Below, piece by piece: positions 53,801-57,586 of a DNA stretch of 64,000 bases. Numbering within the stretch: position 1 is the stretch's first letter; the number at the start of each line of letters is the position of its first letter. Source of the stretch: an uncultured Bacteroidaceae bacterium (GTDB taxonomy: Bacteria; Bacteroidota; Bacteroidia; Bacteroidales; Bacteroidaceae); the NCBI GenBank assembly GCA_905234735.1, contig CAJOJA010000002.1, forward strand, positions 62,001 to 126,000. Direction: 5' to 3'. The position numbers were made by a program, and so were the translations under genes. A model generated the notes under the pieces. That model was not told the DNA's origin and did not search any database. It saw only the letters and a list, made by a program, of their open reading frames with translations.

Positions 53801-56433
53801 CCAGAGAACGTGCCGGTCTCATCAGGGGCAATACCGTCATCACCATGTCCGGTGGCACAGTGCTGGGCAGCATCTATGGCGGCGGCGAAGTGGCGCAGAC
53901 CGAAGGTTCGTCCGACATCACCATCAGCGGTGGTGAGGTGGGCGTCAACAAGGTTCGTAAGAGCGACGGCTACGTGATGTATGGCAGCTCACTGATGGGT
54001 AATGTCTATGGTGCCGGAAAGGGTACCCGCGACTACACGAAAGCCGGTGTCGTCAAGGGCAATACCGAGGTCACTGTCAGCGGTGGCAACGTCTACCACA
54101 ATGTCTATGGTGGAGGTGCGCTGGCTTCCGTGGGTGACTTCAAGATTTCCGATGGAGAAGGTACTCCCGCCTACATTCCTTTAGCCGGCGTGCCTTACGA
54201 CTGGACAGAGGACACGGGTTTGGCCACCATCAACATTACGGGTGGAACCATCGGCATCAGCGGACGCGACAACGGCATGGTGAACGGCTCGTCGCGCGGT
54301 GACCTGGAGAAGCCCACGGGCAGTCCTGCCGTTGACCGCTATGACAAGGTGGCATGGGTCAAGAATGCCATTGTCAACATCGGCACCGAAGGTTCCGGCA
54401 CGGATTTCTCAACCCCGCTCATCACGGGCAGCGTCTATGGCGGCGGAGAGAACGGTCATAATGCAGAAAAGGCCACCGTAAATGTCTTCAGCGGCACCAT
54501 CGGTATCGCCGACAGCTCAAATCCCTGGTACAAATTCAGTGATCCCGCGGTGGAAAAGAAGGCCCTGATAACCCGTGGTAATGTCTTTGGTGCCGGTTGC
54601 GGTACGGATATGTATGACTCTGATGGCGACGGCAAGAATGACTCATATAACCCCAAGTCGGGTATGGTGGGCAAGACGACCCATGTCAACATCAGTGGCG
54701 GTCATGTGGTACACAACGTCTATGGTGGCGGTTCGATGGGTTCGGTGGGAACTGTCACAGACTCTATCAAACACTCAGTTAAAGCAGCGAGCTTCGCCCT
54801 CAGCTGGCCATATAAGATTGGCTTTGGCTCAGGCACGGGTACTTCCTATGTCACCATTACAGGCGGACGCATCGGTATGGGCGAAACAGGTGTAGTAGGT
54901 GAGGACAATGGCAACGTCTATGGCGGTACACGCGGTGTGGCAAGCAGCCGCTACTACGAGGCTCATCTGGCCAATGTGAACGACACGTATGTGACCATCA
55001 ACTACACGGGTGAAACGCCCACCAGCGATGACGGTTCGACAACGCACCTCATCATGGGCTCCGTCTTCGGCGGCTCGGAGGACGGCCATGTCATGGGAGA
55101 TACCCATGTGTTGATAAAGAACGGTCTGATCAATCATTCGATCTTCGGTGGCGGTCGCGGACAGGGTGCGTACAGCGGAAAGCTGATCCGCCTTGTCGGT
55201 TCGGGAATAGACGATACATACGACACGGACGCTTTGCACAGCATCACAGCCGGTAAGGTCTATGGCAATACCAACGTCACCATGACTGGCGGCAAGGTGC
55301 TGAACAATGTTTTGGGCGGCGGCTATTTGGCCTCTGTGGGTAAGGGAAACTACTCTGGCGGAACGGACGACTATGCTGCCACTGGCTACGGCGAAAACAT
55401 CAGTGAGCCTCTGTGGGACAATGATGGAGACAACAGCAAGGCTTTCCTCAGCAGCGGAAAAACCTCCGTGAACGTCTTTGGCGGCACTGTGGGTACATTG
55501 GCTTTATGGGATGGACTTCCTTCGGGTTCCGTCTTCGGTGGCAGCCGTGGTATTTCGGCCCCGAACATCTCGGATATGGACAAAGTCAGTCCTGACTATT
55601 GTCCGGAGTTCTTCTTCGGCTATGTCAACGAGACGGAGGTGACCATAGGCGGCTATAGGTGTAAGACGGAGTATGGCGGCTATAAAGTGGGCGACGGTAT
55701 AACCACCGCGCAGTACAAGCTCTTGTCCAGCGACGACGCTGACAATTGGGAAGCCGTGGCTCCCACCATCTTCGGTTCTGTCTATGGCGGTGGTCAGGAT
55801 GGTCACGTGCGTCGAGAGACCCATGTCGTTGTGGACAACGGTGAGATAGGTATTCCTTATACAGAGGCGAATCGGACGGCCGTTGGTACGAGCGACCTCG
55901 ACAGCCCCCACTGGTTGCTTCGCGGTAATGTATTCGGTGCAGGCTCCGGTTTAAGCCAGTACGCGTTCGACCTCAATGGCGACGGCGATACCAAAGAGGA
56001 CGAGACGGGTTACAGCACTTCGGCAGGTTCCGTGACACACTTCACACAGGTAGACATCAATGGAGGCACCATCCACCGCAATGTCTATGGCGGCGGTTCG
56101 ATGGCCAGCGTAGGTCCTCCACCCGTCATGAGCACTTATGATATCGTGCGCAAGGACGACACTTCGAAGGGTATTGGGCACCGGTCACTGTGTACCGTGA
56201 ACATTGCCGGAACGGTTGGCACGCCGACGGAGTATCTGGAACACTATGGCGGCGAGGTGTATGGTGCCAGCCGTGGTGAGCCTGACCTGGATGCGAACCA
56301 GTTTGGTAGTGTCATCTGGACACTGGTGAATCTCTTACACGGTGCCGACATCAAGGGCAACGTCTTCGGCGGCGGCGATGCCGGTATGGTGAAGAAGGAC
56401 ACCGACGTACGCGTTGGTGTAGCCGTTCCTTAA
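32878..56433 (+). CDS. Giant secreted YGGG-repeat protein B (7851 residues), predicted beta-solenoid adhesin
   Basis: Uninterrupted frame of 23.5 kb. Residues 1-40 are encoded by a 22-bp palindromic repeat array; the hydrophobic core is residues 42-54 (FLRTLLLLLTLFA) and cleavage is likely after AWA (60). A GTG at 32995 is an alternative start that would give a normal-length signal peptide. Residues about 271-345 fit a chitobiase C-terminal/FN3-associated domain (ATIYYTTDGSDPQTSG). Residues about 1258-1412 carry GLUG-type repeats (NPFKGSIDGNYRTLSGF, then GGIVGFLDG and GGIVGYN). From about residue 2010 to the end the chain is [VI][YF]GGG repeats arranged in three long related supermodules. It ends at VRVGVAVP with no sorting domain. 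A surface adhesin or matrix protein is inferred; no enzyme motif was recognised. Confidence 0.8.
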   Translation: MNYIESHSVNEHIKIPYVKQTSSIRGTGKFHTWNTRIPYVGFLRTLLLLLTLFAGPDAWAQTDYSGYYYISGNNQGADSYVANDRVNNYYLCPTVNWIYYDAAAANKFTNVDNGQPFLTTYHYRNSEYYNKNGATDSTEAVWHIVKHTSLNYYYIIHEKTGKYLASNAGLGANSNANRLRVHLETVATPPPTDDRFLFAITKPSYYNISPKGNSGWYLNITEGNLNSLQGATSAKQDGPDGYKSVGGTLGLWSSASDKTSKWYFEEAFLEFPTITINAAGNVEISTHEADATIYYTTDGSDPQTSGTKQVYSGAITPTTSMTAIKARVIHNSNGRRSEIATQPLYTYHIVNLDKEIAIKYKVAQYADVTLSGYLNIPAAIRSPYLEEETLTFYSFSQPYSESKLIAGNVITKTPTSSADIYVTYTNTHLMSKFLHLRASRTLNLTINGDYIYDSGGGTLAHNASATDADKETNAYLWYMGRSGHEDPYAVQIKNKDSNKFLNFTTPSTLALADDASNFILMSGSAAGDDINYEQMELMAATGDDNYYRVGRTGDDFSISTTASGDASLQVRAYPSGKGLTYHLIDKAGKLITTIPTKSTALTLPDAWQSPLVETYHFWSEPNKVEDTYTPTGAIGDLEVDPDIIPDIYVTYDVNHDVAFHDPAGDVASTTYMLKFYGGESFRQENGKDALMPSTQKAVYPYSNGDAMLYVYGQEQWDAQLASGASTRSRWLWYVVSPNNDPYRVRIMSVSNQVGSKNFFRTYAVDYGGSTHIVTNLTTENEAVDADHANQLPTEYMILKAPNDHYKLVTTSPITDGTTTEHRTVTSFEQYWKNNPTVQRALGGAAVTESETFDDNIELTSVQRNQLPNYWHTYKAFANAAPWVEWKTDATGSGKQYLNKNHWFQTVDMGSTGEFTFEATTLEPQVILLDQHGWEVMRAPLSNTAKLRQFDSPMVETYHWYPTATKVNGYHKYTVGSANIVVYSSYVDGDKTKWRDSGERTTHTSTSLADIPYDHFTEKGFEAQDASVKTDFYVTYDVKSGYSRLYTGAATEGATSASAVMLQQGDKYAKIKSDYSLDTAESISLNQENTDEEWYLKPNFNIDAEMGYKYRGEPGAYDEALSKLETETAYYTAGKNGFDPYNVQIQSVAYDSYYFTANTTGSELSAGMWTGESSAITLETLRTDHQTPEGYDQSTLQITNATFMVVNDGSEHMLLMPRFDHTKVVNALTGTQMTSPGEATNYLSLTISPTVVHSSDEIVFMTGNYILADDFTLTSSIGTSTNPFKGSIDGNYRTLSGFSVPLVRYAEDAVIKNVILNDVSISTDDNVGAIAANATGDTRIYNCGILASGSTRDENGIVTSCSSTVSGTDCVGGIVGFLDGNARVINCFSYANITGGTDVGGIVGYNNVSTTAAMMGAGNGTMVMNCMFYGDITGGTTVSPVYGGKNINNLHGGLNNYNYYAFDELKTTAITDGKYNCALAVEQKNLIRFEFYRQLLNSNRRLAAYYASSPNYATVYVEDMMKWVLETADRSITSREPYPYPILKVQDKYPSIINFDVENAPNSTSVGRNKGGKLGKTLSVTIRNSTSGGQTAPAGANISTTITLQRTDKDFDRYNFNYDKVQLPYYNDYGTKNYTDNKVVTGWKIVDITAVAGDPYTSSNYPTSGVKDFPDHNYADRKSSNKDLYSVSRRVFSQGAYFDVPYGVTSITIEPYWGNAAYVADEYMDVVYNTSYEAPKTGSVLTPGVTQLGKQFPTGKITINDSEQTVHTSISSALGALSGTSVYDDAVVLVGNLHQNGVPSNGTAPFTIMSADLDHDNEPDYSMIYHHNNRKRVSPIRFDFINIPGTAQAQKPNGASTVQNFTIFTMNGWFETTNTCIVYSNQVEYENNQDNAKKVDSPLILLGGDFEQFVSTRASSVSGKTIYIHVGSNVCIKNFGVGTHSDGNKGTPHIPVSVTGGEFEGFYLTGTYNPNAAEMSDNAECYISGGHFVEAAGACQEPLGGNVHWQIYDADIDAFYGGGINDARPIKGTITTDIYNSHVTLFCGGPKFGNMTTGKAVTTNATGCVFDQYFGAGYGGLSYSRQKYYDESGYDFDTHSFPYTSERGKYYDGTSTNANNSHTDYGKKGPGVAIDFDYEFFVWSTGVTGARMYVKFASFSLAQCDNVFSTLKGCTVNKNFYGGGSLGKVTGTATSVLEDCTVNGNVFGGGYSGTLPTLEVRNAGFTQNPKFNSASGMFEPGVFSGTTTYTWKNAAEAGVTLTNGQSGSDETNHYIYTNQDLTTLGQVGHTVLTIKGTTKVSGIVEGETLGGVFGGGDMSAVNGTTQVNIQATDATDGVVNVFGGGNTANVIGTATVSMTGGTVKDDVYGGGKGQTTQVTGNVTVGISAGTVSRNVYGGSAYGTVNTTAVTLSGGTVSGSVFGGGLGQTSPSNIAAQNLGNATVSVTGGTVGTAVYGGSNANGVLKGDATVTITGGTIGTAPEVVGDPIADVVFGGGYGEPTLVEGNVLVNIGTSGAASGPVINGHVYGGGALGSVNTSKPESALVFDATKKVDVNLYKGTIHGNVYGGGLGRQAVTGPPAVAAVESFVGGDVTVKLDGAAFHLATTTLKDDADKDVTAYTSGQIFGGNNLNGTPKGHVLVHVKRTVPETEHEGDAYYLGAVYGGGNEANYVPTDTKQSAEVVIEGCDVTRIKDVYGGGNAAAAPATEVWILACKQIENVFGGGNGELGSSRAAHVGFYREADLSKTNYAGGTGKTFVNLVGGTITNVFGGSNSNGDIRSGSNIKMPQQSEYTGAAVLNSPAENCTLHTTNIYGGGKNADMSGGTSIVLGCMPDEWVGEIYAGAQNADVAGDVNLTITSGKFYRVFGGNKDGGRLKGSITVNIEETGDCDVPIVIGELYGGGNLAGYSIYGYTDAGEPRTKAQYDAWFAGLSADDKLKPENQKYDNPKVNVRSFTSIGKIFGGGYQALMIADPHVDINVVEGSKAATARAEETIEHIAIKKKNESTGEIESAEITLHLPAHEADKIGAIDDVFGGGNLATVDGSTEVNIGTETTVDFITEPSHLGTKGTDYTYDEVAGLYGATVKGAIIKGSVYGGGNQADVTGSTQVNICAKYDELASAYQRVAQGSAHVTIDKDVFGAGKGEPSDATSALVSGNTTIVMMDGYVMQSVYGGGELSQVAGNTYITVSGGTIGTPKDGDTRYGGEIYGNIYGGGKGNTTNVLAGRIQGNTNITVENVYADAAYAAAHSVAEGSLVSSPTILHNIYGGGAHGSVGTFTYDASDVITGYSSGGIAAINITGGTIGYDGHNNGMVFGSSRGEVGAPDAICDKLAWVYRTNVTIGTTVQDTNTTNPSIKGSVYGSGENGHTYENASVTIHSGMVGITDTSIDGGAAYLYRGNVYGGGCGTDKYWVDANNNEIKEPEEEHYNPKGGLVKGTATVQIDGGHVVRDVYGAGSMGSVDVSSSVTVAGNAIIGAEGSGGGYVFAAARGDNTLDDAHQTYVGASELHINGGTIWVDAYGGGQNGIVKGAVAVSMTDGTVMRDVYGGGALAKTNTEYDGSNETYRTYVTSVTMSGGTITGNLYGGGLGEYSDDSDDTNDIPADVNGPLTVAVTGGSVTNVFGCNNVHGMPKSTVAVEIGSKSGASAPYTYSGTGVISGSVYGGGKDAAYNGTPAVKIYKGTMTNVYGGGLGSTAITGGSSVTMEGGTVNNDVFGGGSEADVTGDVNVVVSGGSVYNDVYGGGALANTNTGNWSPGTNTEYIRVDALTAMSFTAIDDPVLESGESVYGYYTKDVLSEPYTYTEITDKAATADGTSVYYKRNPGSSVYGLYLRSGVSEPYTYTEITDEYAQALSGTDYYERRELPGTWADGKNDPSTGTTYKTTVTLTGGEIGNVYGGGLGSLGASPTKAYVFGDVSVYVNRPADITTTQSGSFAVFTNRTENATVGGTSYTSIPLTGRVFGCNNLNGSPMGNVLVEVWATRHLESDGTISTIHKNYEIQHVYGGGNQAAYLPARDKRTSVNIYGCDETSISRVYGGGNSASVPSTNVTIWGTYDIEYAFGGGNGGQPVKENGTGTWIANSGANVNGAAHITLHGGKVGQVFGGSDYKGDCRSANNTISQEGTCPLVITKFYGAGSEANVDGDVNTIVAACTGENSQIEYVCGGSYKAYINGNVNLTITAGYFQNVYGGNDQRGGIEGNITVNVEETDPCNKPIIIGNLVGGGNQAPFPGKDGAGNDLVTTKSRTITVNVKSATYIGNVYGGSYMAETKADTKVNINMIEGEQAGSTNVLLPADFGIVGAEIPKNIKSVTSSYEPVSVSAGEKVVGYYTKDGSGNYIAASGTAVGGTTYYQKQVKGNIDNAIGTIGNVYGGGKQGSVDGNTEVNIGTETSVGIIKRDGTSHHIVDKDGNDIFDADGNLLAGKKYGDIVLVSQTVRGAHITGDVFGGGESAVVTGNAIVNICAKDNGEGYESVDEGAEKVTIGGSVYGGGREADIEKNTQVTMSGGYVFNGVFGGGLSGSVGTYTSRDYSSTVYGHTAHAGCIGKPTVCQTGTGKCTVVVNGGQIGPVEVATQGMRRALANGGPVTQGWVWGGGFGLIEDPKDHPDTHFMTYVNETDVTIGGTAFIMEGVIGGGEFGRVLGNTKVTIRDNCQIGVGENKAADGKPVRYGEALWAEAAAAIASGSANDIATIAAKMPECSYFEYGHDWDDDGKLDYLPYDPYYDEFNSPAEFSPASTAHPSDGKTWIGVVFGGGSGYMPYKKANGSGYDWLRSAGWVEGNTTVEIKGGHVLTNVYGANEYTDVGGKATVKMTGGTIGVPRTLAQIAAHPVSCYLFGGGRGDERTHFNQITNVGSVEVEVSGGIIYGSVFGGGEDGHVLGDTKVTIKPGAMIGTWGTSYVDGNVFGGGRGFSGESLTAGLICGNTEVNIEGGTILGSIYGGGRLASVGTYMVAKDNPNYGKMIPDGQDPYETGSTSHGHVTVNISGGTIGNSREFIIPSTADNTAAEISESDIDKWEASDWNKWKTYKNVPKTEYGTFSVDRLRLMHTIGGNVFAGGMGRKTHLNGTAFEQAHWTKLGEVKSTKLNISEKEASVPTLIRSNVYGGGEFGSVTESHTTDDKKWATEISITGGTIGTEVLGDATKYTFGSVYGGGMGAAVKDATSTAVLGGLIENGNTKVTMSAGTVKASVYGGGEIAAVSGTANEETKTLDGGNTDVTITGGTIGKMKLDPASGAQFGGYRMGNVYGGGKGDNSSPLAGLVKGNATVTIGTDDGGPTIYHNIYGGGSYGTVGTYNFDSEKFEITSLEYVNTGRTQVLIKGGTIGIDGRDNGMVNGGGRGNIDAPQSKMPAGKYSFDHVAWVYDSEVVIGAAASTGPIIKGSVYGGGENGHNMRNASVTVKSGTIGIHEGNDYDKNRGNVYGAGCGTDKYYSSPSGAADPYDGGGDKYNPLGGIIKGNTTVSIEGGTLFRNVYGGGSMGSVDGKATVTVSGGSVSGNVFGAPKGNSSYTEYIAYTGSSEVNIQSGASVTGSVYGGGEAGRVKGDVVVDMTGGTVSQNVYGGGALADSNTDNWDATLNSNAGGWTNTTKKSALYTTQVSLTGGTVGHDVYGGALGRVYKAAQDAQAAVYYTQTECDEYNTANNLELGMEGFRTTADIKTPAVEAQAEETAISPKVYGDILVELNGKTTFAGETPTVTPVAESAKGCIVEKVFGCNDLMGTPKGHVKVHVFATQNSKTGNIKAKVAPPTYSPKRNVNDSEGYKAWLARLIAVAKPGGTLLDGLDETVISAAQKVLDGITKDEEDLDDNDRETLNGEAKKVIKEIESLHDYDVKAVYGGGDLAAYEPFGPNATTSAEDHKNTTETTEVVIEGCDVTSIQQVYGGGNAASVSGTNVIVSSVFVIDELFGGGNGMDNYVVNGKWYQNPGANVGYYPLEEHVTDGSKGNGETEGTRYQTVSKANTGTKEQRIANYSYGTGYATTSVTGGHIHTVYGGSNEKGNVRTVALSQYQKAGSCPLVTDETYGGSKTAMMDGEIQVVLDCVEDGGTYYGGSQNADINNNVTINITNGSYDKIYGGNNKAGTINGVITINIEEKGCTPIIIGELYGCGYYAPYSVYGYKKKADGTYETIEEEDPTDPTKKINSRIPLKKGDTGALAMPHRDPYVNIISATWIGSIYGGGDRALVVGNPHVNVNMQKGKVTAEYAGNAAFNPGVHGSGTAQYTVEKIEANGDATLSVGKIGNIFGGGNQANVIGNTYVDVGTGKWNNVNGVEETIAPARNAATITGNIYGGGKMGHVGDFTLDGTDKPVSCADGTGIARVTVSNGSIGPDNMAMFHLNASGNIPTDDAPDNAGHVFGGGQGTNLPADVNVAYVDSAEVIINGTAFVKGSVFGGGENGHVLHNVGVKISGDCQIGNGHVILTDSEGNIQKDESGEYILRGLNRPYTDDEWANGRLTEQTGDFPGLSAAQKTAIYSKYNASLPECDSWLYGATVAAGKVVTNSHHVPYDCLANATGELFEYPTVPDITGVTTKSTHGGCRVATNGSAFNGSVYGGGSGYFPYAPGQWLESAGKVEGNTWVLVSGGHILTSLYGGTEMTSVDGDTHVIMTGGTVGVPRTLSEITAHPVTCYVFGGGKGEGRAFLNGVTTVGGNAYVTVSDDARIYGSVFGGAEDGWVEGNVYLKVKDGKAKTVKVNGVAGVETKEVRFPLIGTWGTSYVDGNIFGGGRGFDGINTLAGRIGGNVNVDISDGTMLGSVYGGGRLGSVGIGKIVDDEDKAELRSGESYGVITVNISGGTIGNDLEYQYVDADNYATLTNSTSGDLRLTEFNDAASFKNKIKDEGGLITEAGSATTIRRLLHTKGGNVVAGCMGRLTKIDGTTMNTNWDHLALAKKTVLTISQADANVPTIIKSNVYGGGEFGAVMDFEAVDADATTINITGGIIGTAITKTFEEKVDAETTITHSNVPQYYFGSVFGGGYGSSRELTKSEEDAGIKDPRERAGLIRGNTVITMSGGTVLGSIYGGGEVAQTEGSSDITISGGEVGVNKVRKSDGYVMYGSSLMGNVYGAGKGTRDYTKAGVVKGNTEVTVSGGNVYHNVYGGGALASVGDFKISDGEGTPAYIPLAGVPYDWTEDTGLATINITGGTIGISGRDNGMVNGSSRGDLEKPTGSPAVDRYDKVAWVKNAIVNIGTEGSGTDFSTPLITGSVYGGGENGHNAEKATVNVFSGTIGIADSSNPWYKFSDPAVEKKALITRGNVFGAGCGTDMYDSDGDGKNDSYNPKSGMVGKTTHVNISGGHVVHNVYGGGSMGSVGTVTDSIKHSVKAASFALSWPYKIGFGSGTGTSYVTITGGRIGMGETGVVGEDNGNVYGGTRGVASSRYYEAHLANVNDTYVTINYTGETPTSDDGSTTHLIMGSVFGGSEDGHVMGDTHVLIKNGLINHSIFGGGRGQGAYSGKLIRLVGSGIDDTYDTDALHSITAGKVYGNTNVTMTGGKVLNNVLGGGYLASVGKGNYSGGTDDYAATGYGENISEPLWDNDGDNSKAFLSSGKTSVNVFGGTVGTLALWDGLPSGSVFGGSRGISAPNISDMDKVSPDYCPEFFFGYVNETEVTIGGYRCKTEYGGYKVGDGITTAQYKLLSSDDADNWEAVAPTIFGSVYGGGQDGHVRRETHVVVDNGEIGIPYTEANRTAVGTSDLDSPHWLLRGNVFGAGSGLSQYAFDLNGDGDTKEDETGYSTSAGSVTHFTQVDINGGTIHRNVYGGGSMASVGPPPVMSTYDIVRKDDTSKGIGHRSLCTVNIAGTVGTPTEYLEHYGGEVYGASRGEPDLDANQFGSVIWTLVNLLHGADIKGNVFGGGDAGMVKKDTDVRVGVAVP
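32921..33000. repeat. 22-bp palindromic tandem array in the 5' end of giant gene B
   Basis: Four copies of a TTCCATACGTGGAA-type palindrome begin at 32921, 32943, 32965 and 32987, exactly 22 bp apart. As 22 is not a multiple of 3, successive copies are read in different frames (IPYV, SSIRG, KFHTWN, then IPYV again). A further copy lies at 56473-56487, just after the stop. Confidence 0.92.
38900..56420. repeat. YGGG beta-solenoid repeat region of giant protein B, three supermodules
   Basis: About 5,800 residues of [VI][YF]GGG units. Marker peptides recur in the same order: CDVTRIKDVYGGGN (40918), CDETSISRVYGGGN (44926) and CDVTSIQQVYGGGN (50443); then VNIEETGDC (41500), VNVEETDPC (45455) and INIEEKGC (51090); then GGGNLATVDG, GGGKQGSVDG and GGGNQANVIG. 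The order shows duplication of blocks about 4-5.5 kb long. Confidence 0.85.
44237..44391. repeat. Pair of identical 35-bp repeats, 120 bp apart
   Basis: The stretch starting TTAGTGAACCTTACACTTAC at 44237-44271 is repeated without change at 44357-44391. Both copies encode SEPYTYTEITD. The segment is more A+T-rich than the surrounding YGGG code. Confidence 0.9.
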
Positions 56434-56540
56434 CGAGGCAGCCCCCGAAGGAACGTGGAGCCCGGACTCGTATACCATACGTGGGAAGAGGTGATACGAC
56501 GCGTCGCTTTTACAATGCGCAAATTACAATGCGCAAATCA
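56434..56540. repeat. Convergent intergenic region with palindrome copy and 14-bp direct repeat
   Basis: Contains TACCATACGTGGGAA (56473-56487), a copy of the 22-bp array element, a perfect 10-bp palindrome CGACGCGTCG (56497-56506) followed by CTTTT, and ACAATGCGCAAAT twice (56512-56524 and 56526-56538). The rfbD stop codon (56538-56540) abuts the last repeat. No strong terminator is evident. Confidence 0.6.
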
Positions 56541-57440
56541 TAATAAGTTTGCAAGGCAACGGCGGAGACTGTCGGTCCAGTAGGGGATGCTGAGGCCAAA
56601 GGTTTCCTTGATTTTGGTCTTGTCCAGGACAGCGTAGGAGGGGCGACGGACGGGGCTGGGGAATTCGTTGCTGTGGCAGGGCTGGATGTCGCACTGCGTA
56701 TGGCCTGCCATCTGCGCAATCACTTTCGTGAAGTCGTACCACGAGCAGACGCCCTCGTTGGAGTAGTGATAGATGCCCGACGGTATCTCCTCGCCTTTTG
56801 CATGGCTTTCTTTGCCCTTAGCCACGATGGCCACGATGGCCTCGGCCAGGTCCAGGGCGTAGGTGGGTGTGCCCACTTGGTCGAAGACAACTCTCAACTG
56901 GGGCTTGGTGGCCGTGAGGCTGAGCATCGTCTTCACGAAGTTGCGCCCGTACTCCGAATAGAGCCATGCGGTGCGCAGGATGACGTAGCGGCAGCCCGAG
57001 CCGATGATGGCCTGTTCGCCCTCCAGCTTTGTCTGTCCGTACACGCCCGTGGGCGTTCCTTTCTGTTCCTCGCGACAGGGCACGTTGTAGGGGTCGCCGC
57101 CGAAGACGTAGTCGGTGCTGATGTGTATCAGCAGTCCGCCTCGGCGCTGCATGGCCTTGGCCAGTATGGAGGGGGCCTCGGCATTCAGTCGGCGGCACAG
57201 CGCTTCGTCGGTTTCAGCCTTGTCAACATTGGTATAGGCAGCGCAGTTCACGATGATGTCAATCTCCTCGTCGTCCGCCATCTTGTTCACGGCCTCGCTG
57301 TCGGTCATGTCCAGCAGCGTGGTCTCCACGCCTTCGACTTCCACCACATCGGTGAAGATGTAGCGGTCCGTCGTCTTGCGGCTCACCAACCGCATCTCGT
57401 TGCCCAACTGTCCGTTAGCTCCTGTTATGAGTATGTTCAT
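56538..57440 (-). CDS. rfbD: dTDP-4-dehydrorhamnose reductase
   Basis: 300-residue cytoplasmic short-chain dehydrogenase that reduces dTDP-4-keto-L-rhamnose to dTDP-L-rhamnose for surface polysaccharide synthesis. The nucleotide-binding motif GANGQLG lies at residues 7-13. The catalytic STDYVFGG begins at 108, and YGQTK at 134-138 gives the Tyr/Lys pair. RRPSYAVLDKTKIKETFG is the typical C-terminal block of RmlD. I chose the ATG at 57440 because MNILITGANG is the standard start; the frame extends 11 codons upstream, but that stretch includes the promoter box. No other rml genes are in the window. It is convergent with giant gene B. Confidence 0.95.
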   Translation of the reverse strand: MNILITGANGQLGNEMRLVSRKTTDRYIFTDVVEVEGVETTLLDMTDSEAVNKMADDEEIDIIVNCAAYTNVDKAETDEALCRRLNAEAPSILAKAMQRRGGLLIHISTDYVFGGDPYNVPCREEQKGTPTGVYGQTKLEGEQAIIGSGCRYVILRTAWLYSEYGRNFVKTMLSLTATKPQLRVVFDQVGTPTYALDLAEAIVAIVAKGKESHAKGEEIPSGIYHYSNEGVCSWYDFTKVIAQMAGHTQCDIQPCHSNEFPSPVRRPSYAVLDKTKIKETFGLSIPYWTDSLRRCLANLL

Positions 57441-57459
57441 AGTTCGTGTATTTGTAAGG

Positions 57460-57467
57460 CAAATATA
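57460..57467 (-). promoter_or_regulatory. Bacteroidota -7 box for rfbD
   Basis: The minus strand reads TATATTTG, matching TAnnTTTG, 19 bases before the rfbD ATG. It supports the ATG at 57440 over the longer open frame. Confidence 0.55.
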
Positions 57468-57525
57468 CGACATTTATTTGTAAAATAGCGTAGGATATGA
57501 CAGAAATGTGCAAGTCGTCATAAAA

Positions 57526-57556
57526 TTTTTCAATTTTCAATTTTCAATTATCAATT
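57526..57556. repeat. TTTTCAA tandem repeat upstream of tRNA-Ser
   Basis: Tandem units of TTTTCAA/TTATCAA immediately before the tRNA promoter box. Same family as 1414-1447 and 20499-20537. Confidence 0.65.
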
Positions 57557-57564
57557 ATTTATTG

Positions 57565-57572
57565 TACCTTTG
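57565..57572 (+). promoter_or_regulatory. Bacteroidota -7 box for tRNA-Ser
   Basis: TACCTTTG matches TAnnTTTG, 14 bases before the first base of the tRNA, a normal distance for a tRNA promoter. Confidence 0.7.
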
Positions 57573-57586
57573 CATCCGAATTTCGA

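Noticed and set aside
39800..56400. Regular recurrence of a GTCTATGGCGGTGG-like sequence, considered as CRISPR or other array
   Set aside because: Spacing is irregular, copies vary synonymously and all keep one reading frame as V-Y-G-G-G, so it is a protein repeat.
56434..56540. Frameshift at the end of giant protein B hiding a C-terminal sorting domain
   Set aside because: The other two frames after 56433 give only short unrelated peptides before rfbD, so there is no support for a lost domain inside the window.
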